A stretch of 64,000 nucleotides of DNA from Furcasterigmium furcatum (lineage: Eukaryota; Ascomycota; Sordariomycetes; Glomerellales; Plectosphaerellaceae): contig BCIA01000001.1 of assembly GCA_001599815.1 (NCBI GenBank), positions 5,662,978 to 5,726,977 on the forward strand, given 5' to 3'. This document shows positions 1 to 10,954 of the stretch, piece after piece (within the stretch, counting starts at the first letter, position 1; every line of letters starts with the position of its first letter). The position numbers were made by a program, and so were the translations under genes. The notes under the pieces were generated by a model. The model searched no databases. It saw nothing but the letters and a program-made list of their open reading frames with translations, and was not told where the DNA came from.

Positions 1-890
1 CCGGTCATATCCGCACTCCGCCAGCTGCTCTCGGTACTCCTCTTCCGTCAAGAATGTGTACAGCGGGCAGCCCATCATGACGCTGATGGCTCTGAGCTTC
101 CAGGTGTCCCAGACGGAGGCCTTGTCGTTTAGAATCAGGTCGAACGCCATGACATTTGCGTCCAGCGTCTTCGCCGCGTACTCGAAAACGGGTTTCCTCG
201 ACGGCTTGAAGTGGTACAGGCAATCCAGAGCGAGGAGCCATCGTTCCGTGAATTGCGGATCTGCCAGCGACTCGACGGCGGTTTTCGTACGCGGCTTCCA
301 GGTCTCTGGCCTCGCTGCGTCTGCGCAGAAGAGCGCGAAGGAATCAACCGTCAGCCGGCTCGCGCCTGGTATCTCCTGGTAGATCTTCCTGGACGCGGAC
401 TGGACCTGAGCCTGGTTGAGGGTGAGCCCGACGTATTGGAACCTGTCCCAGGGTCTGCTCTCGACCAGACGGGCAATTTCCCAGGTCTGCTCGCCGCAGC
501 CGAATCCCAGATCGAGAACTCCGAGCGACCTCGGCGGCGATTCGTCTGAAGGCGTGTCGTCCTCGAGAAGCCCGGCGGTCTTGAGCAGCTGCTTCAGGAG
601 GGAGGCGCATGCTTCCTCAAACACCTGGACTGGCTTCCCCTCGGCATTTGTCCTGCCAATCTCAGCATGGATGGATACATTCACCATCAATTGAGGGAGA
701 CTGACCAGTATCCGAGATTCATCCACATCGTTGTCATGGGCATCTTGACGTTCAGTTTCCAATGGCCCAGCCCATAGACGTCGCTGAGACGCATGTATGT
801 GAAGGTGGCGACCATGATAATGAACAGGGCGGCGAGGAACCCTCCGACAAAGGACAAGGCAATGTCCCTGCCAGAAAATGAGGACGCCAT
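1..890 (-). CDS. Membrane-anchored SAM-dependent methyltransferase, 3' end cut by window
   Basis: Two exons are inferred: 706-890 and 1-652, separated by a 53-bp intron (donor GTCAGT, acceptor GGCAG). The join restores MNLGYWTN, a motif of fungal methyltransferases of this type. Exon 1 starts at 890 and encodes a hydrophobic segment around residues 10-32 (LSFVGGFLAALFIIMV), suggesting a membrane anchor. Exon 2 carries SAM motif I (LGVLDLGFGCGEQTWEIA). The reading frame stays open to base 1, so the C-terminus lies outside. The gene follows a same-strand FAD protein after 346 bp. In bacteria such FAD proteins (COG2907) commonly neighbour cyclopropane-fatty-acid-synthase-like methyltransferases, so lipid modification is a possible but unproven role. 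Methyltransferase identity is firm; the substrate is unknown. Confidence 0.75.
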
Positions 891-1236
891 GACGGCGGAA
901 GTGTGGCTCGACCTGTCGAGTGTCTTGGTGTAAGTTGAGCAACCTGCGGAGATGTGTCGTGGGAAAGAAGTGGTGTTGCACAGGACAGCTTGCCTAGATG
1001 CAAGGCGGACCGGGAAGCACGGATAACGGCATAATACTGGGCCATGTTCACGGACGCGTATTGCATGACGTGGGCACCGCCCCTTTTACTGCGGCCGCTG
1101 TCACCTGGCACTTCTTCGTGGCATTTCATCGTCCATTGTTCTGTCGGAGCAGCATGGGGGCGAGAGTGATGCATCATTATTCGCTACAAAACGTTGCCAA
1201 GATCGGCTCTATCATGATTCTTCAATCAAAATGAGA
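891..1236. other. Intergenic, 346 bp
   Basis: This lies between the FAD gene stop and the methyltransferase start, both on the minus strand, so it should hold the FAD gene 3' UTR and the methyltransferase promoter. No gene is seen. Confidence 0.5.
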
Positions 1237-2824
1237 CTATGCAGCCCGCCAGGGCACCTGAACGCCAAAATCATCCGCTATGCTCATGGCCGAAACGACG
1301 CATCCCTCGAGTAATACCATGCCATCCCAGCACCACGCGCCCGCCAGCCAGACGTTGCTCTCGCCGTTGACCCAACCCCGGGTTTCGCCGTCGATCTTCT
1401 TGTTGCGAAGCGGCGCCCTCCCCATGATGCGCTCAACGAGAGCTCTACTTTCTGTAGTGCGCAGGGTCCTAGTGAAGCTGGCCTTCTGCAGCGTCGTCTT
1501 CTCGTCACCGGCCTGAAGAGGGCAGGTTCGCACGACCACCCCGCTCGGCATGGCATGCAAAGCCTCGGTTTTTGAGGCCTGCTCGGAGAACTTGGTCCTG
1601 AAGGTGATAACCTGGGCCTGCGACGCATCTCGGCCGTGGTGCATGCACGTCGCCGCCGAGCGCTCCTGGGTGTCGATGACCTGGAACCGACCGGCCGCCC
1701 CCGCTACATGTTCGGGGCTGTGGACCGAGCTCTCCACCTGAAGTGTCGGGATCTTCCCGAGAGTATGCGACAGTGGCTTGAATATCTTCCCGGCCACGTC
1801 GGGAGAGACCGCCAGCACGACGCGGTCGAAAATCTCCTCTGAAACCTCACCCGAGGGTGACGATGCAGCGGTCCAGCGGATGGCGACTTGATCCGACTGC
1901 GAAGATAGCGGCCGAACCTCGAGAACGCGGGCCCCTAACCGAGTGTCGTCCATGCCGTCGGCCAGCCTCAGCTGGACCTGGTTGACGCCGCCGCAGACCG
2001 CATAGTGCTGTTGACCGTGGGACAGTCGTTTGTAGCTGACGAGGTCGCTCGCCGGGAAGGCCAGGATCTCGTCGTGCGAGCACGTGGCCACGCTGCTCAT
2101 CAGCGGGAGCAGATAGTGCGAGACGTATCGGCGCGGCAGCCATAACCTGTCGAGGTACTCCGCGACAGAGTCGTCCCCTGGGCTGGCCAAGAAACACGCG
2201 ACGGAGAACCAGAACTGGCATATGATGAGATAGAGGATCTCGAGAACGTGGGTGACGACGCCCCTATTGCTGGGCCATGGAGGCGGAGTCTGATGGAGAT
2301 TTGACGCGTGCACGAAATAGGTCCCTGGCCCCGATCCGACCCCTGCCGGCTCGGGTTCCGGCCGACAATCGATTGTTGAGCTGGGCGACTTTGGAGATGC
2401 GCGGGTCGCTTGGCTGGCATGGCTTGAGAGGGCTCTTGCGAAGACGAACAGAAAACGGATGGGGTGAACAGGAATGCCCAAGTACTCGTACATGCGCATC
2501 AAGTTGGCGTAGTAGCCGCCGGCGCTGGCGCGCATCGGCAGGTCGATGCGCTCTGTCGCTCCCGTCTGCTCATTCTTCACTGCTACCGAGGCTGAATCGA
2601 ATGAGAGGCTCTCGGCCTGGTGGTTGTCAGCACACTGCTCGCGACATGAGGAGGCGGCCGTTCGTGAGTGAGGGGACATTGCTGACCTGCTCGAATAGTG
2701 TCACTGAGAATCTGTGCTGCTCATCGTTCATGAGCAGAAAGGCAGTCGTGAGACCTGCCAGCCCGGTGCCTACGACAGCGACGCGAGTGGGCTCTGCATC
2801 CCTCTCAGGTAGGGTCTTCTTCAT
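1237..2824 (-). CDS. FAD/NAD(P)-binding amine-oxidase-like protein (COG2907 type)
   Basis: Exons are 2687-2824 and 1237-2616, giving 505 residues. The 70-bp intron has donor GTCAGC, branch TGCTGAC and acceptor CCACCAG, and joins LFEQ to AESLSF in frame. The N-terminus has the dinucleotide fold RVAVVGTGLAGLTTAFLL (GxGxxG). Downstream comes DLPMRASAGGYYANLMRMYEYLG, here read only as its core PMRASAGGYY, typical of COG2907 predicted FAD/NAD-binding proteins. Near the C-terminus VWLAGAWCWDGMVLLEG matches the closing FAD motif of the amine-oxidase fold. Members are poorly characterised and often sit next to fatty-acid cyclopropanation or methylation genes. Here a methyltransferase follows on the same strand. 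Fold assignment is strong; the reaction is not known. Confidence 0.82.
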
Positions 2825-3455
2825 GATGGAGCTGCGTTGTCGTGTTTGTTGAGGCCGGCGGGTCGGCGACGGCTGGAAGGGTGTGGCCGCCCGGATGGCG
2901 TATTAAGAGCACGACCTTTGGATGAAACAGAAACGCTTGGGCGACAGTTGCGCGAGGACGTTCTTTGTGTGTTGTCGTCTTGGGCTACATGAGGCTTGCA
3001 TGATCCTCGAAGCAAACAAGCAGATGCAATGTACGGCGAGGCTCCGCTGAATAATTAAGGAGGCAAACAAGCACGAGGTCCGAGGCTCATCTCACCTCAC
3101 CATTCTCAGGGTGACGTAGCAAGAATTTTCATAGCGGCCGGAGAAGGCCTAATGGTCCGGCCGAGCCTCTGGGAGATGGATGGGAGGCCAAGATGAGCGG
3201 CGCTGAGATTGGTCGACGAGCGGTTCCAAGCACGAGGATTAGCACGACGCCAGCACCGTTTCAGGGGTCTTTCCCGCAGATGGGGTTTCGCTTCCCCGGG
3301 CCGTCCCAACTAAGACACTGAAGAACCTTGCTGCTTTTAGAGTTCCCGGAGGTGGGGGTTCGCCTCGCCACACGTGTGTCGGGTGGCTTGGTTTGCATAG
3401 CTGCACAATTCAGCCACCCCCTTGCACAAATCCCCCCTTTTGACCATCCTACCAA
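2825..3455. other. Intergenic, 631 bp
   Basis: This is the upstream region of the FAD gene and the 3' side of the dipeptidase gene, both on the minus strand. Open frames reaching into it from the dipeptidase are antisense shadows. No gene or repeat is recognised. Confidence 0.5.
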
Positions 3456-5048
3456 TTACACCTTCTTGACCTCCGGGTTGTGTTTGCCCTCTGCATCGAC
3501 GTTGAACATGTGTGGAATGGCAGCCGCCCCGTTCTGCAACGCCTTCTCGCGGCTGCCCCTGAGCATCCACGGCGCGTTCGCCATGCCCTTGTGCCAGTCA
3601 CGCCCCTCGTACTCATGCTCCGATGGCTTTTCGCCGCTGGCCTGGATCTCCGCCGCCCTACGCTCAATGTCCTCCCAGACGCGGAGCAGGTTGTCGCCCG
3701 CAAACAGACGCACCTGCTCGTCAGTGGCCCCGCGCTGCATCAACAGCTCGACGAGGTCGGGGAACTTGGACACGTCTTCGAGGCCGATCGGCACGTGCGG
3801 CGTGCCCGAGAAGTCGCTGCCCACGCCGACGCAGTCCCATCCGCACACCTCGGCGATGTGGATGATGTGGTCCACGACATCATGGATGGTGGCCTGGTCG
3901 GGATGCTTCATGTTGAGGAACCTGGTGACGAAGACGGCCATCACGATACCCCCGTTCCTCTTCACGGACCGGAGCACGTCGTCCGGCACATGACGCAGAT
4001 GCGGCTCGACCGCATAGGCCCCGGAGTGGGAGAAGATAACGGGCGCCCGGGCCACACTCAGCACGTCGCGCATTGTCTGGTGCGAGACGTGCGAGAGATC
4101 CACCATCATGCCCAGCCGGTTCATTTCCTTCACGGCCTCGAAGCCCAGCTTCTGGAGACCGTCATCCGGTCCGCCTGCCGCCACGGTGGAGGCCGATGTC
4201 GCGAAGGAATTGTCGCAGTTGTGCGTCAGGGTGATGTAGCGAGCGCCCAGGTTGAACATCTGCCGGATCGATGCGATGGAGCCGCCGACCTGGTGGCCGC
4301 CCTCGATCCCGATCATGCTCGCGATGCGGCCGGCCTTGAACGCCTTGCGCACGCATGCTGGCGTGTCGCAGTACTGGAGGTGGTTGGGGTGCTCCTCCAC
4401 GAACCGACGGGTGACATCGATCTGCTCCAAGGTGTCTCGGGTCACCCACTTACACTGGTCAGCACAGCTCCTCCTACGTCAACAGTCGTCACTGCATTGT
4501 TGCCCAAACGTACCGATGGATCCTCGAAGTGTTGCTGCTGAACGTCACAGTCCACGTACACGCTCCAGAACTGGCCGCCGACCATGCCCTGCCTCATCCG
4601 TTGGAGGTCAGTGTGGCCCAGGAGCTTGTTCGTAAAGTCGACATTGCTGTCGTAGATGCGGTTGTGCAGCTCGATACGTAGCTGCCAGGGTAGGTCGTTG
4701 TGGCCATCGATGAGACTTCCAGAGAACATGTGAGTCAGCCTTGTCGAAGCCTTCAAGGGACAAAACTTACGGTGTAGTCTTCAACACGCGTCTCGTTCTC
4801 TCGGTGTAGTTCGTGGGGTCAACCGGTCCCTCACCAGGCCACAGAAGAGTCAGGGGACTGAGAAGCAGAGCTACTCCGGCCGCAAGAAGAGGGATTCTCA
4901 GTCTCGACAGGAACCCCCTAGATTGGCTGTCTGGGTGCAGAACCAGGGCCGACTCTGACTGTGGAGATTGTTCACCCTCAGCAGGAGGAACAGCTGGCCT
5001 TCTGCGCCTGACCTCACCGGGAGCTGTATCTGTTGGTCTGTCTGCCAT
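3456..5048 (-). CDS. Membrane dipeptidase (renal dipeptidase family, peptidase M19)
   Basis: Exons are 4771-5048, 4514-4715 and 3456-4454, giving 492 residues. Introns of 55 bp (GTAAGT...GGAAG) and 59 bp (GTACGT...GACCAG) rejoin KTTP-LIDGHNDLPW and DPS-CKWVTRDTLEQID, both as expected for the family. The N-terminus is hydrophilic, then has one membrane segment (LRIPLLAAGVALLLSPLTLL, residues about 55-75), implying a type II membrane protein. Metal ligands of M19 enzymes are visible: HND in IDGHND, the Glu in IGIEGGHQ, and the His residues in VDLSHVSH and FSHSGA. A substrate-site Asp lies in GVGSDFSG. The enzyme hydrolyses dipeptides using zinc. The start at 5048 has a good AAAAATGGC context. 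An ACS-family transporter lies downstream on the same strand. Confidence 0.9.
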
Positions 5049-5653
5049 TTTTCCTTTGAGGGGTCTGCATTCTCTCACACTCTCCCATGACCAAGGAGGG
5101 GCATTCAAACTTTTAAGAGCTGGGATGTGTGTTTCTTGGAGCTCGGCCGGCATACCCCCGGTACGCGCAGAAGCGGAACCCTTTACTATAGTAGCCTCCA
5201 CCGCACCCTCCGCGGAAATAGCATGCAGCCGGTAATAAGACAACCCTGCCTGGCCTGGCCTGTGTTGCGTGATTGAGAGAAGATATGGCGAATGCTGGAT
5301 TAGAAACTCCGGCGGGGATGATCTACAGGTGACGGGGGTCATCTTGGACCGCTTAACCGGTGCGGAGTTGGGATTGTTGGTGGGCTGGAGGGACCGATAT
5401 CTCAGGGGTTTCCGGAGTCCCCTTGACCAGTCGCCGATACAACGGATGCCTACGGTCATATACGGCTGCTCGGACTACAAGTGACGGTATCATCTACAGC
5501 TTCATAATTTTACACTCAAAGAGACATTTCCTAGGTCCAAGGGCATGGTGTTATATAAATTCTGCGTGTTTGTCTCAGACCAAGCAGTTGAAGCTTTTTT
5601 GCTCAACTGCTGAAGCTGAAGGTTCAAATAAGCTACAAAGCTTGAAGAGGTAG
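5049..5653. other. Intergenic, 605 bp, with a hairpin
   Basis: This holds the dipeptidase promoter and the 3' UTR of the transporter gene, both minus strand. A stem-loop at 5584-5610 is listed separately. No other gene is seen. Confidence 0.5.
5584..5610. repeat. Inverted repeat / hairpin near transporter 3' end
   Basis: GCAGTTG-A-AGC, a TTTTTT loop, then GCT-CAACTGC pairs over ten base pairs with one bulged A. It begins about 44 bases past the transporter stop, so it probably lies in that mRNA's 3' UTR. A role in mRNA stability or 3' end formation is only a guess. Confidence 0.45.
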
Positions 5654-7341
5654 TTAAATGGCATATCTGTAGTCCGGGTTCTTTTCCATTCCCTCGGCAT
5701 GAGGAATTTCGCCCCTGTCGATCTTGCGGTTGAGGCGCACGTAGTACTGCCTGAGAAGGAGAGCGGTCACGATGTAGCCACCCTGGCAGACCGCAGCCGT
5801 GATCAGAGCAGGACGGTAGATCGGCGCATCTTCCGCACGGAAGATGAGAGACGAGACGATGCCCGCGACGTTCTGGCCCATGTAGCTCATGCCCAAGGAC
5901 ACGGCACGTCCTGTCGTCGTCGGGATGTTGGCCGACAGCCAGACCGGCGTGAGGAGACCGGGCGTGAAAACACCGAACGTGAGAAGGAAGGTGAGGAAAT
6001 ATCCGACCTCGATGAGGTTCACGAGATCCAGGGAGCCGAGGAGCACGAAGCCGATGAGAGAGACTGCTAGAGCTCCGCAGGCGAAGAGCGCTCGCTGGGC
6101 GTAGCGGTCAGACAGGTAACTCGCGGACAAGAGCGCCACCGACGCCGAGAGGTTGGGCCCGACGGTGAAGAGGTTGGCTCGGACCGTGTCGACGGTCAGG
6201 CGCTTGATAATGACAGGGAGGAAGTTGGAGCTGCTAGTGAATCCGACACCGTGAAGGAGGGCCATGGCGGTGAAGACCCAGGAGGGCCCGTGGCGGAACT
6301 GTGCCCATACGTCGGACAGCTGGAGGCCCGAATGCGAGTCTTGCGAGTCGAGGCGTAGACGGGCCTCGGCAAGGTCCTTTTCCTCCGTGGAGAACCAGCG
6401 GCACTTTGCCGGGCTCTTTGGAAGGACAACAAAGAGGAGAAGAGCGATAGCAATGGTCAGAGCACCTTCAATGAGAAACAGATATTGCCAGCCCTTAAGG
6501 GACCTTGTTAGTTATGTCTGGTCTCCGACATCATGCAAGTCATGGTTCAGGGTAGCATTGGCGTACCTTTAACTCCTTGTCCCACTGAAAGACGCTCCAT
6601 GAGATGAGACCGCTGGTCGCTGACTGGGAGGTTGTCAGTTTCTGTTCTGGACCAAGCGGTATGCCGTCTTGGGTCACTCACAGCAATAACGCCCATCTGG
6701 TAAAAGATGGCAGTGCGGAAACCGAGCTCGCGGCGAGTGTAGAACAGGGAGCAGTAGTAGACTGCGCAGGGAAGAAATGCGGCCTCGAAAACGCCCATTA
6801 GAGTTCTGCAAGCCAGCAGCTGGCCAAAGTTTCTGTTCGCAAAGAGATCCATAAATATATTGCGCAAACCACGAACTTGATAGAAGCAGTCTCTTACCTG
6901 ACGGGCACGCTGCAGATGGTGCAGATGCCCCATCCCGCGATGAGGATGGGCATAACAACCGCGGGGCTGAAGCGCTTGGCGGCCACAGTCCAGGGGACGG
7001 TCATGATGGAATAGGTTATGTAGAAGGCGACGAGAATAAGGCTGTACTGGTTCCCAACCATGCCTAGGTCGGCCTCCAGGCCGACAGTCTTCGCATTGCC
7101 GAGATTGGCGCGGTCCAGCGTGTGCGTGTAGTATGACAGGACTGCGGCAATCAGTGACTGTGTAAACTCCTGAGATAATTCATCGTCACTTACCCAGAGG
7201 CGGCATAAGTATGAGATCCGTCTTGCGGACAAGACGGCGCACGGCGGCTTCGTCCAGTTGAGTTACCGAGTTGGAGTCGGCAAGCTCAGCGACATCCCCC
7301 CGCTCGGGGTTCTTGTCCTTGTCCGAGGCGTATTCTGACAT
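5654..7341 (-). CDS. MFS transporter, anion:cation symporter (ACS / allantoate-permease) family
   Basis: Five exons are inferred: 7194-7341, 6898-7141, 6682-6832, 6567-6623 and 5654-6493, giving 479 residues. All four introns (52-73 bp) have GT-AG borders and rejoin family sequence, for example LPCAVYYCSLFYTRRELGFR after intron 2 and KELKGWQYLFLIEGALT after intron 4. The N-terminus is hydrophilic (about 50 residues). YTHTLDRANLGNAK is the ACS first-loop signature. About twelve hydrophobic segments are expected. Family members import small organic anions such as allantoate, ureidosuccinate, nicotinate or biotin precursors. The substrate here cannot be told. A second member of the same family occurs at 20381-22446, though the two are not tandem copies. 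Confidence 0.85.
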
Positions 7342-8969
7342 GTTTTGTCTCTGGTGATGTTGCTCCCTCTGCCTCTCGACGTAGTTTGTAGTGAGTTCGA
7401 GATCGGCAATGGAAGAACTGGAAGAGGAGAGGACGATCTAACTTTTTGCAACTTCGTTGTTCGGTGATGCCCCGGCTCAGGACCGTTCATATACGAGTCA
7501 GGTGCAATACGCTATTGCTGCCCATGCCTCTTCGCTGGCCTAGGCCCAGGCCCAGTACTAAACCATATTGGCATCAATCATTGGGGTGAGTGCTATCCAG
7601 CAAAAGTTTAATTCGAGTCGCTGGGAATACTCGCGGAAATAAGCTGCATATAATGGCCCCTTAAACCATCCCTGATCCTGACCTTCTCGGCCGCTTAGTT
7701 TCCCCCACGATGCCCCACGAAACACGAGGACACAGGGATGGCAGTGAAGTCAGAGTGGAACTTGTTGATAAGACGACGGCTCCGAATTGTCCGTGAACCT
7801 CGTGGCACGTGCAGAAGAGAAGAACGCGTGCTTCCGCAAAGAATGACACCATGGCCGCCAGCAGGGTGAAGGACAAGGACAGGGTTCTGACTCGTGAAGA
7901 TCTGGGATCTGGAATGACCCTGGCTGCACCTTGAATTCGGATGTTCAGTATCGCTATATCCTGACTACTCGTCTTTTGGACCCATGAAACACTATCAGAC
8001 TCGAGAGCAATGGAAGATTTGGAATAAAGTTCCGATTGAAACTTTGAGTTGTCGACTAAAATGACGACCTAGATCGATATTCATATCTGAGGCAACCAGC
8101 TTTGGTCGTGTACGTCCGATATCCATGGATATCCAACAACCTGCCCCACGTGGCGATCTCTGGGTTCGTGCTCTAGTTCATCAGTACGATAAGTGTAATA
8201 ATAAGGACCATGTCTACCCATATTGCGTGCTCTCGGGAAATGGTTCTCGGGTCTCCGAACCCCCGAGACTCCTCACCAGATGTCACCACCGCGTTGCCGT
8301 TCACCACGACCCTGTCAACCCCACGATATATCACATACTTGGCATTCCGTTGATGTGAGCACCCACCTGAATCTCGACTTCAATTATGGAAACCAAGGCC
8401 CACAGCTACGGCACAGCGTTTTCCTGATGCTGTGGTCCAATCGAGCCTCGTGGGCCATCTTGCGTGCGCTCGGCTCAAAGTGATGCCATCGCCAATAGTC
8501 GCCCTCGACCGGATACAAAGTCCCGTTGATTTGAAATCGAGCGTCTCTCCTGCATTGGAAATCCGTGAGGCAATTACCTCCGACTATAGTGAGTGGAACC
8601 TAGTCTTCTTTCCCCTCAGAATGGCGGAGCGTTCCTTCAACCTGACGCGCGCGGACTCTGACAAGCCAAGCCGCTGTATTGTCCCAGATCGGTGGCACTC
8701 TGAATCGGGCGCATCGAGGCGCGCCAATATGGGGTAACACGGGTTTAATCGGTAATAAACATGGCCCTGCGTTAGATCTATTGCAGGTAGACCCTGATGA
8801 AGACGGCATATCAAGATCCAAGGTGGGAGGGTCTTGGGCCTGCATGATGTGATGGCCGGGCATGAATTGCTCTTCTCTTGCCCTTCCTCTTTCATGGGTT
8901 GATACCCGTCTGGCTTGTCTTCGTGACCAGTTCTTCGCTCCGCCACAAACGCCGACTGCGCAAGAAATC
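7342..8969. other. Divergent intergenic region, 1.6 kb, with a possible gene relic
   Basis: This separates the minus-strand transporter from the plus-strand P450, so it contains both promoters. No intact gene is seen. Protein-like fragments on the minus strand between about 8206 and 8545 are listed separately. Confidence 0.45.
8206..8545 (-). pseudogene. Possible decayed amidohydrolase-like fragments
   Basis: On the minus strand, 8340 down to about 8206 reads a stretch containing VIYRGVDRVVVNGNAVV, which resembles the C-terminal beta-strands of metal-dependent amidohydrolases. Upstream, in a different frame, another stretch reads GDYWRWHHFEPSARK and then meets a stop near 8386. No start codon, catalytic His cluster or continuous frame links them. 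They could be relics of one gene, an unresolved spliced gene, or chance. Low confidence. Confidence 0.2.
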
Positions 8970-10779
8970 ATGGCGCCCTCGTCGAGCAGCCTGGCTTCCT
9001 TTGGCCTTTGGGACCATGTGCCCTCGGAACTGTCATCCAAAGCTTTATTCTACGGCTTTCTGATCCTACCTACCTTTGCCCTCGTCCTGGCCCTCGTTGG
9101 CAGCGAACTTAACCGATACTTTGCTCGGATCCCCAACCTTCCCGGGCCCCGGGGCTATCCCATAGCCGGCAGCCTGCCCTCCCTCAAGGGAAAGGTTCAC
9201 GCCGAGCAGTACAGGCTCTGGGCAAAAGAATATGGCGACGTCTTCCAGGTGCAGCTGGGCGAGCGCACCGCGGTTGTGGTCAACAGCGCTTCCGCGGCTC
9301 GTGACCTCTTCCTGGGCCAGCGGGAGGCCATGAAATCGCGGCCGCTCTTCTATGTCCTTCACGGAAAGGTGCAAGGGGGCTCTCCTATTACTAGCATCGG
9401 GACCAGCCCCTGGAGTGAGAGTTGCAAACAGCGTCGCAAGGTCGGGGCCACGGCGATGAACAAAACGGCAGTCGACACTTACCAACCCGTATGCCCACCG
9501 TGCAATTCGAATTTCCCTTAAAGCATGCTGACAGAGAACAATAGCTTATCAACTCCGAGTCCAGAGGGTTCTTAGCGGACCTGCTGGCTGCTTCTCAACG
9601 AAGCGCGGACGGAACCGTGGACTTCCGTGACCCTGTTCGAAAATACGCAATGAACCTGGTTCTGACCCTGAACTATGGAACGAGGTAAGGGTTCTGTAAT
9701 CAGCTCTCTTAGCTGCCAGTCAGCTGACAAGTCTTCCCAGGATCGAAGACATCAAGCAACTCCGCGGCGACACCGTCTTCGCGGAAATGGTCTTCGTGGA
9801 GTCTGAGATTTCTCGTCTCAGAAACGTGGCCGGTAACTACGAGAATTACATCCCGCTCCTTCGGCCTGTTAAAGAGCTAGCCGCACTTGCTGGCTATGGC
9901 AATGCCGGTTACATGGCCGACATTGGCAAGCGAAGGGTTGGATACCACAAGGTCCTCCTGGAGAACCTCCGCGCCGAGGTCGCCATGAACGCAGACAAGC
10001 CGTGCATACAGGGCAATGTGCTCCGGGACCCCGAGAGCAAGGGCCTGTCCGATGGCGAGCTGGTCAGCGTCAGTCTTAGCATGATGGCCGGAGCGGACTC
10101 GAGCCAGCCAACTGTGGCTTGGGCACTGCTCCTCCTTGCCCACCGTCAGGATCTACAGCAAAAGGCGTTCGAGGCCATCATCGAGACGGACAGTAGTCTG
10201 CTCGGGGAGGCTGACGTATCATACACCAAGGTCGACTACATCGACGCTTTCACCAAGGAAATCGGCCGCTTCTTCACAGCCCTGAAGCTTGGCCTTCCTC
10301 GAGCCACGTCTGACGATGTCGGGGCCCTGTGGAAGGGTGCAGCTATCCCACCCAAGACTCTGGTCTTCCTCAACGCTTGGGCTTGTTCTCAAGGTAAGAC
10401 TCGGGCCCCTTTTATACTACTCACGACAACAAGTACTGATTTGTATCAAGACCCAGATGTTTTCCCAGAGCCCGAGAAGTTCCTCCCCGAGCGCTGGCTT
10501 GAATCAGGAACCACGCATCTGCACCAGTTTGGCTTCGGTATCGGCAGCAGGATGTGCATCGCCAACCACCTGGCTCACAAGGCCCTGTACACGGCTTTCC
10601 TGCATCTGATTGCACATTTTGAGATCCTCCCCGCGGCCGGCACCGAGAATGACCCTCATGTCATCGACCCCCTCGAAGGCCTCTTCCACAAAGAGTCATT
10701 TGTTGCGACTCCCCGCACCTCGACTATCCGCCTGGTTCCGCGCGATTTGGCAAGGACGAAGCGCGTGCTCGGCATCTAG
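8970..10779 (+). CDS. Cytochrome P450, CYP504-like (phenylacetate-hydroxylase type)
   Basis: Exons are 8970-9488, 9545-9684, 9741-10393 and 10451-10779, giving 546 residues. Introns of 56, 56 and 57 bp have GT-AG borders; the last is a multiple of three and is read through by the open frame. The N-terminus has one membrane anchor (ALFYGFLILPTFALVLALVG) followed by the proline-rich hinge NLPGPRGYPIAGSLP. Later come the I-helix MMAGADSSQPT, the ExxR helix EIGR, PERW in FLPERWL, and the haem loop FGFGIGSRMCIA with the Cys ligand. The stretch TSIGTSPWSESCKQRRK matches what I recall of CYP504 enzymes, which hydroxylate phenylacetate or 3-hydroxyphenylacetate. The family call is from memory. An upstream in-frame Met at 8862 is less likely because it precedes the anchor with unrelated sequence. 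Confidence 0.85.
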
Positions 10780-10863
10780 GTGAGTGCATGTCGAAGAAAT
10801 TCGTCGCTATGAACCCTCGGCAAGGCAGTTTAGAGTGAAGGATAGCGCTTAAATAATTGGTAA

Positions 10864-10869
10864 AATAAA
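10864..10869 (+). terminator. Candidate polyadenylation signal AATAAA for the P450
   Basis: AATAAA lies 85 bases past the P450 stop codon, in the short convergent gap before the kinase-ankyrin gene. Confidence 0.4.
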
Positions 10870-10954
10870 GAAAGCTCAATAACTGTGGTATATATGCTCG
10901 CTTCCGTACTGTGCCCTGACTCCGAAACCCGAAATAAAATCAACTGCCGAGATA

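Noticed and set aside
3480..4541. Plus-strand 353-residue open frame
   Set aside because: It lies antisense to the membrane dipeptidase, whose exons and metal ligands are clear; no family sequence in the plus frame.
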